Positions 8,045 through 16,563 are shown, counted from the stretch's first letter. The stretch: 63,582 nucleotides of DNA from Lachnospiraceae bacterium (GCA_017552985.1 JAFZNO010000126.1:1-63582), one strand, 5' to 3'. Made by a program: numbers and translations. Notes: a model not told the origin generated them from the sequence alone.

Positions 8045-9169
8045 TTATTCATCTTCCTCATCTTCTTCCGCGATCAACGCGTTCTTTTTTGCAACGTCCC
8101 GTTTTTTGAAAAGCATCGTGACGAACATGGACAGGAACGTTAAGGTGCAGAAAAGGTTTAGAACGCTGTAACTAAAATGACCGTTTTGGTAGAGCGAGCC
8201 ATCCATGACGGAAAAGATGACGAGCACCAGGTTACACAACGTGATAAAACCGAAGATCGTCATGACCGAGGACATTTTCTGATTTAGCGCGAAATAAGCT
8301 TCGTGCCAGATGCAATAGTTTACGTGTACGGAAATGCTGAGGAAAAGGCCGATGACGTACAAGACGGAATAATCCATTTCGGGGAAGAAACCGCCCATGT
8401 CAAAAGCGAACGTGATTCCGGTGAAGATCAGCATGACGTAAAAGGTAAGCTTGAACCCGCGCCCGCGTTCCAATTCCTGGCGCTCGTCATACTTGGGACT
8501 CTCCATGATCTTTTTGCTCGTGCTCATTGCGGCAAGCATCAGGACTGAGATGCAAATACCGATCAGCAGCCCAAAGATCACGCCGTAGAATTGTCCGGAG
8601 TGGTAGGAAGCCGAGGGAACGAGACGGAATTCATGCTGCACGTTCCACGTACCGTCAGCCTTCAGGGAAGCAAAGGTGGGAGCGAGTTCTTTGGCAAGCA
8701 GGGGAGCCTGATAAGCACCGCAAAGATAATCTACTGCCAGCTTTTCGTATTGTTCCGGCGTGGTGACGTAGATATATTCAGCGCGGTAGGTGCCCGCAGA
8801 AAGCTCCACGACGGGGGCCGTGTTTAGAACGGTGCCGCTGGTCGCAAAGATTTCTTCGTCCTTGTCATTAAACAGGACCAGCACGGTGACAAAACCAAGA
8901 TCCGAAGCGGGATAGGAAGCAAAGTCCTTTTCCTTTATTCCTTCCGGCGCCCAACTAAAATGCGCTCGATACTCACCGCTCTTTTCCACGGTGAGGTTTA
9001 GGGTGCTTTTTTCTTTATCGGGCGTTCCCTGCGAGACCGAAACGGTCGTAATCCGTTCGGAAATGATTTTGTTTTCTTTCTCTGATTCCACGTGTATGAC
9101 GTACGCGCAAAGACCGATCAGAATCAGCATGCAAATGACTGCGATGGTGCAAACGGTTGATTTTTTCAC
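8045..9169 (-). CDS. Membrane protein with N-terminal ectodomain and DERQ motif
   Basis: This 374-residue protein has one N-terminal membrane segment, an extracytoplasmic domain of about 150 residues (roughly 35-190) and then five to six membrane segments. A KYDERQELERGRGF motif in the first cytoplasmic loop is typical of uncharacterised Firmicute membrane proteins encoded with small XRE regulators. The C-terminus is acidic (EEDEEDE). The start is GTG at 9167-9169, preceded by AGGAGG that abuts the stop of the CPBP gene upstream in the operon. The ectodomain resembles that of the adjacent CPBP protein: ITTV after the first helix, a G-Y strand, GFVT, then an AGTY strand. No enzymatic motif is visible. 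Function is unknown; roles in envelope stress sensing or immunity are guesses from context. Confidence 0.8.
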   Translation of the reverse strand: MKKSTVCTIAVICMLILIGLCAYVIHVESEKENKIISERITTVSVSQGTPDKEKSTLNLTVEKSGEYRAHFSWAPEGIKEKDFASYPASDLGFVTVLVLFNDKDEEIFATSGTVLNTAPVVELSAGTYRAEYIYVTTPEQYEKLAVDYLCGAYQAPLLAKELAPTFASLKADGTWNVQHEFRLVPSASYHSGQFYGVIFGLLIGICISVLMLAAMSTSKKIMESPKYDERQELERGRGFKLTFYVMLIFTGITFAFDMGGFFPEMDYSVLYVIGLFLSISVHVNYCIWHEAYFALNQKMSSVMTIFGFITLCNLVLVIFSVMDGSLYQNGHFSYSVLNLFCTLTFLSMFVTMLFKKRDVAKKNALIAEEDEEDE

Positions 9170-9180
9170 GTGAACCTCCT

Positions 9181-10809
9181 TTATGCCCTAAGGAAAACCG
9201 GCAAGTAACTGAGCAGGAACAAGCCTAAGGTTCCAAGCAGGAATACGAGCATGAGCTTACTCGAAAACATTGCCTTGAGAGCCTCGCCCCTTGTGGCTTC
9301 GCCCTCGGATCTCCTCAGGCGGAAGCGTTTCTTTGCGATAAAAGTGATCAGCAGGATCACGCCGACAATGGCGATCAGGTATAGTAGCACGTTCCAAATG
9401 GCATACAGGGCGACGTAAAGTCCGGCCTCACCAGAGGAGGTTAAAAATTCTTGAATGGCGGCAAGGTCCGTGGTGTTGGGAGCGTATTCAGCGTATTTGG
9501 AATACAGGAAGGCCGTGATGACGGAGGTCGTCATGTTGATCGTCATGTGCAGGCCGATAGTGTAACGGATTCTTCCGGTGCGTACGTATACAAAGGCAAA
9601 CAGCAGGCCGAGGGCAAAGGCAAAGAAAAACTGCTGGAAGTTGCCGTGGAACAGGCCAAACGTCAGTCCTGACGTAAAGATCGCAATGAATTCGCCATAC
9701 TTGATCAGGCGGTCCACAATGAGTTTACGGAAGACGAGTTCCTCGAAAATGGGGGCGCCAATGCCGACGGCCAAGACGCGCCAGAACATGCCGGAATTTG
9801 CCATGATCTGGGAGATGGCTGTTTCCGCGCCGCCAAAGGGCAGCGTGATCAGGTTGTGGACGATGCTTCCCAATAATGCGCCGGGAAGCACAATGCCAAA
9901 GCTCATAAGCACAAACAGAAGAAACTTGCCTGCGCCGATCTTCTTCTCCGGAATGGGCTGGGTGGGAACGCCCTTGCATGCCAGGTAAGCCAAAGGAAAG
10001 CCGATGACGTCCACGGAAAGGATGGTGAGAAGCAGGCTCAGGGTGATGGAATTCTCGCTGGCAAATTTCGCCAGGTAATTGATGAAGATGACGTTTGCGA
10101 TCATCTGCGTCAGTATCACGGCTGTCAAAAAGATGGAGTGGCTGTTGCCAATCTCGTCAAAGCGCTCCTTTAAAGTGATGTCGTCCTTGTGCTCCTTGGA
10201 AAGGCAGAGGAACAGGCAGATCAGGATCAGGGCGCCGACTGCAAGCGTTGCCAGCTGAAGGGCAAAGGGAGCGGGAACAATTTGATTGATTTTAATGACA
10301 ACATGCATGCTGCGGTCGCCGTCTGCGGGGGGAGTGGCAAAATCATACTGGCTGATAAAGCTTTCCAATCCCTCGCCTTCCTCGTAATGATAGTAATTCT
10401 TTGCAAAGTTACGCATGGCGTTCTCGTCGTCAAGGAAGAAAAGCTCCAGCGTTGTTTCCCCGGCAGCTGCCTGGACCTGACAGGGCAGGTCTTTTGTCTG
10501 ATATGCGGTAAAGGCGCTATTCAGCTTGCCAGTGGAATCCGTTGACGTGAAGGCGGTGGTAAAACCAGGTTCCTCTACGTCCAAGGTCAGGGAGTAGTAG
10601 TAACTGCCGTCGGACGGAAGGGAAACCTTGAAGGCGTGGGAATCGGGATTTGCCTGGCCGTTCTCCACGTGGATGGTAAAGGTCTGGTCAACGGTCGTGA
10701 TCTCATCGCCGATATGACTGGCGGTTAAGATAAAGAAGACGATCATCAGGAAAAACGGGATGATCAGAATTAATGAAATAACACTCAGGACGTTCTTTTT
10801 TGTTTTCAT
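9181..10809 (-). CDS. CPBP (CAAX/Abi-type) intramembrane protease with ectodomain
   Basis: This 542-residue protein joins an N-terminal membrane helix, an extracytoplasmic domain of about 160 residues and a polytopic C-terminal half containing a CPBP glutamic-type intramembrane protease core. The signature EELVFR lies at residues 356-361 (catalytic Glu356-Glu357), followed by the second motif FGLFHGNFQQ and a third His in HMTINM. CPBP enzymes cleave membrane substrates; in bacteria some act in bacteriocin self-immunity or in signalling. The first ATG at 10824 overlaps the AAGGAG site, so I place the start at 10809. The ectodomain (ITTV, then GFTT and AAGETTLELFFL) looks related to that of the next gene in the operon. 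The ectodomain in front of a CPBP core is unusual for the family, which is normally little more than the transmembrane core. Confidence 0.87.
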   Translation of the reverse strand: MKTKKNVLSVISLILIIPFFLMIVFFILTASHIGDEITTVDQTFTIHVENGQANPDSHAFKVSLPSDGSYYYSLTLDVEEPGFTTAFTSTDSTGKLNSAFTAYQTKDLPCQVQAAAGETTLELFFLDDENAMRNFAKNYYHYEEGEGLESFISQYDFATPPADGDRSMHVVIKINQIVPAPFALQLATLAVGALILICLFLCLSKEHKDDITLKERFDEIGNSHSIFLTAVILTQMIANVIFINYLAKFASENSITLSLLLTILSVDVIGFPLAYLACKGVPTQPIPEKKIGAGKFLLFVLMSFGIVLPGALLGSIVHNLITLPFGGAETAISQIMANSGMFWRVLAVGIGAPIFEELVFRKLIVDRLIKYGEFIAIFTSGLTFGLFHGNFQQFFFAFALGLLFAFVYVRTGRIRYTIGLHMTINMTTSVITAFLYSKYAEYAPNTTDLAAIQEFLTSSGEAGLYVALYAIWNVLLYLIAIVGVILLITFIAKKRFRLRRSEGEATRGEALKAMFSSKLMLVFLLGTLGLFLLSYLPVFLRA

Positions 10810-10851
10810 GGATAACTCCTTCATAAAAAATGATTGCTTATTTGGATGACG

Positions 10852-11049
10852 TTACTTGGATGCGGCTTTGCGGCGGACGCACCAAAATGTCATGCCGGCG
10901 GACAGCATCAACGCGCAGATGCCGCAGATGCGAACGCAGGCGTCACTTAGGGTGAATAAATCGAGGAAACTGCCGCCTTGAATGGCAGAAACGAAAAATA
11001 ATAAAAGTCCGTTGACGATCAGTAATATATTGCAGGATTTCTTTTTCAT
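10852..11049 (-). CDS. Small two-helix membrane protein
   Basis: This 65-residue protein has a Lys-rich start (MKKKSCNILLIVNGLLLFFV), two predicted transmembrane segments and a basic tail (RRKAASK). I do not recognise a family. It is the first gene of the minus-strand operon, preceded by AAAGGAGG and a strong promoter, and lies about 40 bp before the CPBP protease. Its size and position would suit a small substrate or accessory subunit of the protease, but no sequence feature proves that. Confidence 0.7.
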   Translation of the reverse strand: MKKKSCNILLIVNGLLLFFVSAIQGGSFLDLFTLSDACVRICGICALMLSAGMTFWCVRRKAASK

Positions 11050-11093
11050 GACAAACCTCCTTTGAAGGTGAATGGTTTCTTTGTTCTGAGGTC

Positions 11094-11122
11094 ATATTAA
11101 CACCATGCCGACAATTTGTCAA
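11094..11122 (-). promoter_or_regulatory. Sigma-A promoter of the XRE/CPBP operon
   Basis: On the minus strand TTGACA (11122-11117) and TAATAT (11099-11094) are separated by exactly 17 bp. This is the best consensus promoter on this strand in the window and lies 45 bp before the first gene of the operon. Confidence 0.85.
11110..11120. promoter_or_regulatory. Palindromic operator overlapping the -35 box
   Basis: GACAATTTGTC is an 11-bp perfect inverted repeat around a single central base. It covers four bases of the -35 hexamer of the XRE/CPBP operon promoter. A bound protein would exclude RNA polymerase. The operon's own XRE regulator is the natural candidate. Confidence 0.6.
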
Positions 11123-11175
11123 CTATATTTTACAAAAAGTCAAATCGAAAGCAGAGAAAAGATCAAAAGAAAAGA

Positions 11176-11204
11176 TTGAAACAAGATGCAATTCCATGTA
11201 TAAT
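11176..11204 (+). promoter_or_regulatory. Sigma-A promoter of the CofE-like gene
   Basis: TTGAAA (11176-11181) and TATAAT (11199-11204) are spaced by 17 bp. They lie 66 bp before the start of the CofE-like gene, in the divergent gap shared with the minus-strand operon. Confidence 0.8.
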
Positions 11205-11269
11205 ATTGTTTGCTGACTGAATAAAATAATAAATATTCAGAGGAAAAAAGGGCGTAAGGGAGAAAAAAC

Positions 11270-12460
11270 ATGAGAAGAGTTGGTACGGTTTCAAGAGGAA
11301 TTCGCGGTCCCATCATCCGTGAGGGGGACAATCTGGTGGAGATCACCGTTGACAGCGTGCTGGAGGCAGCCAAGGAAGAGGGCTTTGAGCTTCGCGACAG
11401 GGACGTCATCGCAGTGACGGAGTCCATTGTGGCCAGGGCACAGGGAAACTACGTGACGGTGCAGGACATCGCACAGGACGTTCGTGAAAAACTTGGCGGC
11501 GGTACCGTGGGCGTGATCTTCCCGATCCTTTCCAGAAACCGTTTTGCCATTAATCTAAAGGGTATCGCCATGGGATGTAAGAAGGTGGTTTTGATGCTGA
11601 GCTACCCCTCTGACGAGGTGGGCAACGCGCTGATCACCTACGACCAGCTGGACGAGGCGGGGATCAACCCCTATTCCGACGTGCTGACCCTTGAGAGATA
11701 CCGCGAACTTTTTGGTGAGAACAAGCATGAGTTCACCGGCGTGGATTACGTACAATACTATTCCGACATTATCACCGAGGCTGGCGCAGAAGTGGAAGTG
11801 ATCTTTGCAAATCAGGCGAAGACCATCTTAAAATACACGGACTGCGTCCTGACCTGTGACATTCATACCAGAAAGCGCACCAAGAGAATCTTAAGGGAAG
11901 CCGGCGCAAGGATTGTTTGCGGACTTGACGATATCTGCACGGCGCCCATCGGCGGAAGCGGATACAATTCCAGCTATGGCCTGCTCGGTTCCAACAAGTC
12001 GACGGAGAGCAAGATCAAGCTCTTCCCCCAGGACTGCAAGCAGCTTGTTTTGGACGTTCAGGAGCAGATCCTGAAGGCGACCGGCAAGCACGTGGAGGTC
12101 ATGGTGTACGGTGACGGCGCGTTTAAGGATCCTCAGGGTAAGATCTGGGAGCTGGCGGATCCCGTGGTATCCCCGGCATTTACGGACGGACTGATCGGCA
12201 CGCCGAACGAATTGAAGTTAAAATATCTGGCAGACAATGATTATGCGAACTTAAGCGGCGAAGCGCTCCGACAGGCGATTTCCGACAGCATCAGGGCAAA
12301 GAGCGGTAATCTAAAAGGCAACATGGCGTCCCAGGGCACGACGCCGAGACAGCTGACCGACTTGATCGGATCCCTTTGTGACCTGACTTCCGGTTCCGGA
12401 GACAAGGGAACGCCCATCATCCTGATCCAGGGATATTTCGACAATTACACGAACGAATAA
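11270..12460 (+). CDS. CofE-like (F420-0:gamma-glutamyl ligase family) protein
   Basis: This 396-residue soluble protein resembles coenzyme F420-0:gamma-L-glutamate ligases. It opens with a short N-terminal strand and reads RDRDVIAVTESIVARAQGNY, as in CofE. It then shows an extended central region (LSRNRFAINLKGIAMG, and CDIHTRKRTKRILREAGARI) and a C-terminal VMVYGDGAFKDP block. It is longer than archaeal CofE (about 250 residues). No other F420 gene is visible in the window, and I know of no F420 synthesis in Lachnospiraceae, so the substrate is probably something else, perhaps another carboxylate that receives glutamate. It is monocistronic: it has its own promoter and is followed by a strong hairpin. 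Confidence 0.8.
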   Translation: MRRVGTVSRGIRGPIIREGDNLVEITVDSVLEAAKEEGFELRDRDVIAVTESIVARAQGNYVTVQDIAQDVREKLGGGTVGVIFPILSRNRFAINLKGIAMGCKKVVLMLSYPSDEVGNALITYDQLDEAGINPYSDVLTLERYRELFGENKHEFTGVDYVQYYSDIITEAGAEVEVIFANQAKTILKYTDCVLTCDIHTRKRTKRILREAGARIVCGLDDICTAPIGGSGYNSSYGLLGSNKSTESKIKLFPQDCKQLVLDVQEQILKATGKHVEVMVYGDGAFKDPQGKIWELADPVVSPAFTDGLIGTPNELKLKYLADNDYANLSGEALRQAISDSIRAKSGNLKGNMASQGTTPRQLTDLIGSLCDLTSGSGDKGTPIILIQGYFDNYTNE

Positions 12461-12478
12461 GGCGTGAAATCGCGCAAT

Positions 12479-12508
12479 AAAAACCGTCTGCAACTGCAGG
12501 CGGTTTTT
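12479..12508. terminator. Bidirectional intrinsic terminator after the CofE-like gene
   Basis: AAAAACCG-T-CTGCA and TGCAG-G-CGGTTTTT form a 13-bp stem broken by one T/G pair, with a 2-nt connector between the arms as written, ending in T5. Confidence 0.85.
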
Positions 12509-12748
12509 GCTTGTCCGGTGCTGCGCGCAAAGTAGCCTGGGGTATCGTTTTATCGGAAAAACGGGGACTTTGCAATAATAAACAAAAAGCTGAAAAAAGA
12601 TTGCAATTATCATTTTAGAAAAATTGAGAATTTGGAAGAAAAAACGTGGACATTTTTGCGAAAATGGAGTATCATTGTATAAAATAGACAAAAACTTACA
12701 GGCAAAAATGGAAAAACAGGAAAAAGTTTAAAAAATTTAACGTTTTTG
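12509..12748. other. AT-rich gap without a recognisable gene
   Basis: Between the terminator and the importer promoter lie about 240 bp rich in A on the + strand. I see no coding region with a ribosome-binding site, no RNA motif I recognise and no repeat. A weak TTGCGA-N16-TATAAA pair occurs near 12655-12685 and could be a second promoter. Confidence 0.4.
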
Positions 12749-12777
12749 TTGACTCTGATCCTGTGGCATTGTATTAT
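12749..12777 (+). promoter_or_regulatory. Sigma-A promoter of the LplBC-type importer operon
   Basis: TTGACT (12749-12754), a 17-bp spacer and TATTAT (12772-12777) precede the LacI-type operator. The expected transcription start is about 12784, which puts the operator just downstream of +1, a classical repressing position. Confidence 0.85.
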
Positions 12778-12790
12778 AGGTGTAAACAAA

Positions 12791-12804
12791 GTAAAACGAT
12801 TTAC
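12791..12804. promoter_or_regulatory. LacI-type operator of the importer operon
   Basis: GTAAAACGATTTAC is a CG-centred palindrome (GTAAA-N4-TTTAC) between the promoter and the ribosome-binding site at 12805-12810. Thirteen of its fourteen bases recur upstream of GH51 at 4158-4171. The only LacI-family protein with a DNA-binding domain in the window is encoded at 18532-19575. Confidence 0.75.
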
Positions 12805-12818
12805 GGGAGGCGATTAAA

Positions 12819-13742
12819 ATGCAGCGCACTTCACTAACAAAAAAGCAGATCAGGGGTTACCGGGAGTTCTTATACGTACTGCCCTTCCTGATTCTCGTGC
12901 TGATTTTTTCCTACTATCCATTGTACGGCTGGGTATACGCATTCTTTGATTACAAACCGCCAAAGCCATTGTCCGAGAGTACGTTTGTAGGATTAAAATG
13001 GTTCAAATCCATGGTGGAAAACGAAGTCAAGAGAAAACAGCTCGTAAGCGTGCTTCGTAATACCTTCGCCATGAGTGGAATCAGTCTGTTCTTCTCCTGG
13101 TTCCCCATGATCTTTGCAATATTCCTGAATGAAATTAAGTGCAAGCCCTACAAGAAGTTCGTGCAGACCGTTACGACCCTGCCTAACTTCGTCAGCTGGG
13201 TGCTTGTATACGCAGTTGCATACAACGTATTCAGTAACAGCGGTGCACTGAACTCCCTGTTAAAAGAGTGGGGATGGATTTCAAGACCCATCGATTACCT
13301 GGAGAGCACGAGTCACATTTGGTTCAAGATGTGGTTGTGGCTTACCTGGAAGAATGCAGGTTGGGCATCCATCATGTACCTGGCAGCCATCAGCGGCATT
13401 GACGAAGAATACGTGGAGGCGGCAAAGGTGGACGGCGCGTCCCGAATGAAGATCATTTGGCACATCACCATTCCCGGCATCCTGCCGACCTACTTCGTTC
13501 TGGTTATGCTGAACCTGGCAAGCTTCCTCTCCAACGGCATGGAGCAGTACTACGTGTTCCAGAACGCATTCAACAAGGAATACGTTCAGGTGCTGGATCT
13601 GTACGTGTACAACCTGGCAATGGGTTCCGGCGGTTATCCGCTTTCAACGGCCTTCAGTATTTTGAAGAGCGTAGTCAGCGTGCTCCTCTTGTTCCTCACG
13701 AACTATGCTTCTAAGAAGATCAGGGGCGAGAGCATAATTTAA
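12819..13742 (+). CDS. Sugar ABC transporter permease, LplB type
   Basis: This 307-residue inner-membrane permease has six predicted helices and the EAA loop reading EYVEAAKVDGASRMKIIWHITIP, which docks with the ATPase. It belongs to the LplB/YtcP branch of the CUT1 family, which imports oligosaccharides such as those from pectin, xylan or host glycans. The start follows GGGAGG directly after the LacI-type operator. It is the first gene of a three-gene importer operon (permease, permease, binding protein). No ATPase gene is present, as is usual for CUT1 systems in Firmicutes, which share a MsmX-type ATPase encoded elsewhere. Confidence 0.93.
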   Translation: MQRTSLTKKQIRGYREFLYVLPFLILVLIFSYYPLYGWVYAFFDYKPPKPLSESTFVGLKWFKSMVENEVKRKQLVSVLRNTFAMSGISLFFSWFPMIFAIFLNEIKCKPYKKFVQTVTTLPNFVSWVLVYAVAYNVFSNSGALNSLLKEWGWISRPIDYLESTSHIWFKMWLWLTWKNAGWASIMYLAAISGIDEEYVEAAKVDGASRMKIIWHITIPGILPTYFVLVMLNLASFLSNGMEQYYVFQNAFNKEYVQVLDLYVYNLAMGSGGYPLSTAFSILKSVVSVLLLFLTNYASKKIRGESII

Positions 13743-13790
13743 GCAAAACGTGTGAGATGCTTGAAACCGTAGAACGGCTGGAAAGGAAGA

Positions 13791-14750
13791 ATGAAAATGG
13801 CTATGAATTTTAAACGTAAGCGGTTTGACGATTTTGTACCGAAGAAAACCGTATATCACGCAAGCGTTGGAGACCGCATGATCAGTGTTGCTATTTACGT
13901 TGTATATGCAATCTTTGCTTTTGTGTGCGTGTATCCATTCTATTACATATTTATCAATACCATCAGTAACAACGACATGAGTGCAAAGGGAAAAGTTATC
14001 TTCGTGCCTCATGAGATTCACTTTAACAACTATGCGCAGGTGCTGAAGATCGAGGGTATTGGGCAGGCACTGAAGATTTCCCTCGAGAGAACGATTATCG
14101 GTACGGTTCTGACACTTCTGGTTGCGGCATTCCTGGGCTTCATGTTCACCAGAGAATCCCTGTGGCACAGAAAGCTTTGGTTCCGAATCGTGGCGGCAAC
14201 CATGTACTTTAACGCAGGTATCATTCCTACGTACATTACCATGATGAACCTGGGACTGCTGAATAACTTCTGGGTGTACATTTTCCCCGTGGCAGTGCAG
14301 CCCTTCTACATCATCCTGTGTAAGACCTACGTGGAGAGCGTGCCGAAGGAACTGCAGGATGCGGCGGAGATCGACGGCGCCGGAACGTTGCTCTTGTTCT
14401 TTAAGATCATCATTCCCGTTATCAAGCCCATTCTTGCAACGATCGCAGTCTTCGCTGCAGTTGCACAGTGGAACTCCTTCCAGGATACGCTGATCTACGT
14501 TACGGACAAGAGATTGTTCCCGTTGCAGTACTTATTGTACACTTACATGAATTCCGCAAGTTCCTTGAAGGCATTGGTAAGTAGTACGGCTTCCGCTGCA
14601 TCGCTGGCTGCTTCGCTTGCACACGCACAGACGGCTACTTCCATCAGAATGACGGTTACCATGGTAGTTGTAGCGCCCATTATGCTGGTATATCCGTTCT
14701 TCCAGAGATATTTCACAAAGGGTATCATGATTGGTGCCGTTAAGGGTTGA
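13791..14750 (+). CDS. Sugar ABC transporter permease, LplC type
   Basis: This 319-residue partner permease has a cytoplasmic basic N-terminus (FKRKRFDDF), six predicted helices and the EAA loop ELQDAAEIDGAGTLLLFFKI. It ends TKGIMIGAVKG, a typical LplC-family terminus. The gap to the first permease is 48 bp. Starts at ATG 13791 or at the in-frame ATG 13800 are both possible; AAAGGAAG favours 13791. Together with LplB it forms the membrane channel of the importer controlled by the operator at 12791. Confidence 0.92.
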   Translation: MKMAMNFKRKRFDDFVPKKTVYHASVGDRMISVAIYVVYAIFAFVCVYPFYYIFINTISNNDMSAKGKVIFVPHEIHFNNYAQVLKIEGIGQALKISLERTIIGTVLTLLVAAFLGFMFTRESLWHRKLWFRIVAATMYFNAGIIPTYITMMNLGLLNNFWVYIFPVAVQPFYIILCKTYVESVPKELQDAAEIDGAGTLLLFFKIIIPVIKPILATIAVFAAVAQWNSFQDTLIYVTDKRLFPLQYLLYTYMNSASSLKALVSSTASAASLAASLAHAQTATSIRMTVTMVVVAPIMLVYPFFQRYFTKGIMIGAVKG

Positions 14751-14841
14751 TTGGGTTTTTCTAAAGGGGTAACTAAACAGTCTAAACTGTTTTGTTATAT
14801 GTTTTAATTGCGCTATGCGCAGGAAAGGGAGGATACAAAAT

Positions 14842-16563
14842 ATGAAAGCAAAAAAGATTATTTCGCTTCTTTGCGTAGTAGCAATGTCTGCAGGCTTACT
14901 CGCTGGATGCGGAAACAAAACTGATGGCGGAGAAGGCGGTGCTGGCGGCGCCGGCGGCGGAAAGTCTGGCGGAACCCTTACTTTGGAATTCTTCGACGTT
15001 GCAGCAAACTATCAGGGCACTCAGCCTGGATGGTTCGCAAAGATCGTAAAGGATAAGTTCGATCTCGAGCTGAACATCATCGCTCCTCAGGTTGGCGGCG
15101 ACGCTCTGTATCAGACCAGATCTGCTACCGGTAACCTTGGTGACGTTCTGATCCTTGAGGCTGGACAGTTCCAGGAGTGCGTGGAGCAGGGTCTCGTTAA
15201 GGACATTACCGCAGACATTTACAACTATGACAGCTTCAAGACCTTCAAGCAGCAGATCGATGCTCTGAACAATGGTCTTCCTAACAATGACGGTAAGATC
15301 TATGGTATTCCTACTGAAATGATGAATACCTCACCTACTTCTTACTCTCAGGACGTTATTTATTCCAGCCCTCAGCTTCGCTGGAATCTGTACAAAGAGA
15401 TCGGCAGCCCTGACATCAAGGATCTGAACGGACTTCTTGACGCTCTGGCTGCAATGCAGGAAAAGCATCCCCAGACCGAGACCGGAGATCCCATTTATGG
15501 TGCATCCCTGTGGCCTGACTGGGACGGCGGCGACGACATGATCGGTATTGCAAACGTTGTTCAGCTGACCACTTGGTACGGCGAGAAGATTAAGCAGTCC
15601 CTGATCCTGAAGCCCGACGGAACCTTCATTCCTCTGACTGACAAGAAGGGTTCTTACTACAAGATCCTGAAGTTCTGGAACGACGCTTACAATCGTGGTC
15701 TGGTTGATCCCGATTCCTTCTCCCAGGGTTGGAACGAGGCATGTGCTAAGATGCAGAACGGTCAGGTTCTGTTGTTCTGGTACAGCTGGCAGCAGGGCTT
15801 CTGGAATTCCAATGACAGACTGAAGGACGGCAGCGCATTCATCTTCGTTCCCGTTAAGGATCAGAAGTATTATGCAGACGCAGACTCCTTCTTCGGAAGC
15901 GGCCGTGTATGGGCAGTTGGTTCCAAGGTTGACGATGAGAAGTATAAGAGAATCATGGAGTTCCTTGCTTGGTATGCTAGCCCTGAAGGCGCTATGATCC
16001 AGCATGACGGTATTGAAGGCTTCAACTATGAGAAGGGTTCTGACGGCAGACTGTATCAGAAGAACGACAACGCTCTGATGGATAACCTTCCCGTTCCCGC
16101 AGAGTACGGCGGCGGCGGTTACCAGGATGGTAACAACGCGATCAACCAGTGGATCGTAAGTGCAAACTCCACCAACCCTCTGACCAACGAGCCTTATGCT
16201 AAGCAGTATTGGTCCACCTACAAGGAAGAGATGATGACCGATATGAAGAAGGAATGGCAGCAGAAGTTTGGTGCACAGGAGCCCGCTGAATACATGAAGA
16301 AGAACAACGTTCTCGTTATCAGCCCTAACGTATCCGTTGCACTGCCCGTTGATACCAACGACATCGCAGTGATCCGTAACCAGTGTAAGGTTGCAGTAAA
16401 CGACTGGTCTTGGAGAATGATCAAGGCTGCTGACGATGCAACGTTCGATTCCATGTGGGATCAGATGACCACCGAGCTGGATGGTCTTGGATTCCAGGAT
16501 CTGATGAAGTTCGATAAGGATAAGTACACCATCGAGCTGAATGCAAAGAATGCAGTAAAATAA
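14842..16563 (+). CDS. Sugar-binding lipoprotein of the LplBC-type importer
   Basis: This 573-residue lipoprotein is the substrate-binding component of the importer. The signal peptide ends in the lipobox LLAGC, followed by a Gly-rich linker and a large family-1 solute-binding fold. Its size (about 570) matches LplA-type oligosaccharide-binding proteins rather than the shorter monosaccharide binders. It would be anchored to the outer face of the membrane. The ATG at 14842 is preceded by GGGAGG at 14827-14832; an in-frame ATG at 14815 has no such site. The gene ends in a strong terminator. Codon use here is richer in highly translated codons (for example CTG, GTT) than in neighbouring genes, consistent with high expression. 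Confidence 0.93.
   Translation: MKAKKIISLLCVVAMSAGLLAGCGNKTDGGEGGAGGAGGGKSGGTLTLEFFDVAANYQGTQPGWFAKIVKDKFDLELNIIAPQVGGDALYQTRSATGNLGDVLILEAGQFQECVEQGLVKDITADIYNYDSFKTFKQQIDALNNGLPNNDGKIYGIPTEMMNTSPTSYSQDVIYSSPQLRWNLYKEIGSPDIKDLNGLLDALAAMQEKHPQTETGDPIYGASLWPDWDGGDDMIGIANVVQLTTWYGEKIKQSLILKPDGTFIPLTDKKGSYYKILKFWNDAYNRGLVDPDSFSQGWNEACAKMQNGQVLLFWYSWQQGFWNSNDRLKDGSAFIFVPVKDQKYYADADSFFGSGRVWAVGSKVDDEKYKRIMEFLAWYASPEGAMIQHDGIEGFNYEKGSDGRLYQKNDNALMDNLPVPAEYGGGGYQDGNNAINQWIVSANSTNPLTNEPYAKQYWSTYKEEMMTDMKKEWQQKFGAQEPAEYMKKNNVLVISPNVSVALPVDTNDIAVIRNQCKVAVNDWSWRMIKAADDATFDSMWDQMTTELDGLGFQDLMKFDKDKYTIELNAKNAVK

Noticed and set aside
11270-12460. Evidence for coenzyme F420 synthesis
   Set aside because: One CofE-like protein alone is not enough; no CofC/CofD/CofGH homologs are in the window.
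12655-12685. Second promoter TTGCGA-N16-TATAAA before the importer
   Set aside because: Weaker than the TTGACT-N17-TATTAT pair further down and not linked to an operator; not listed as a feature on its own.
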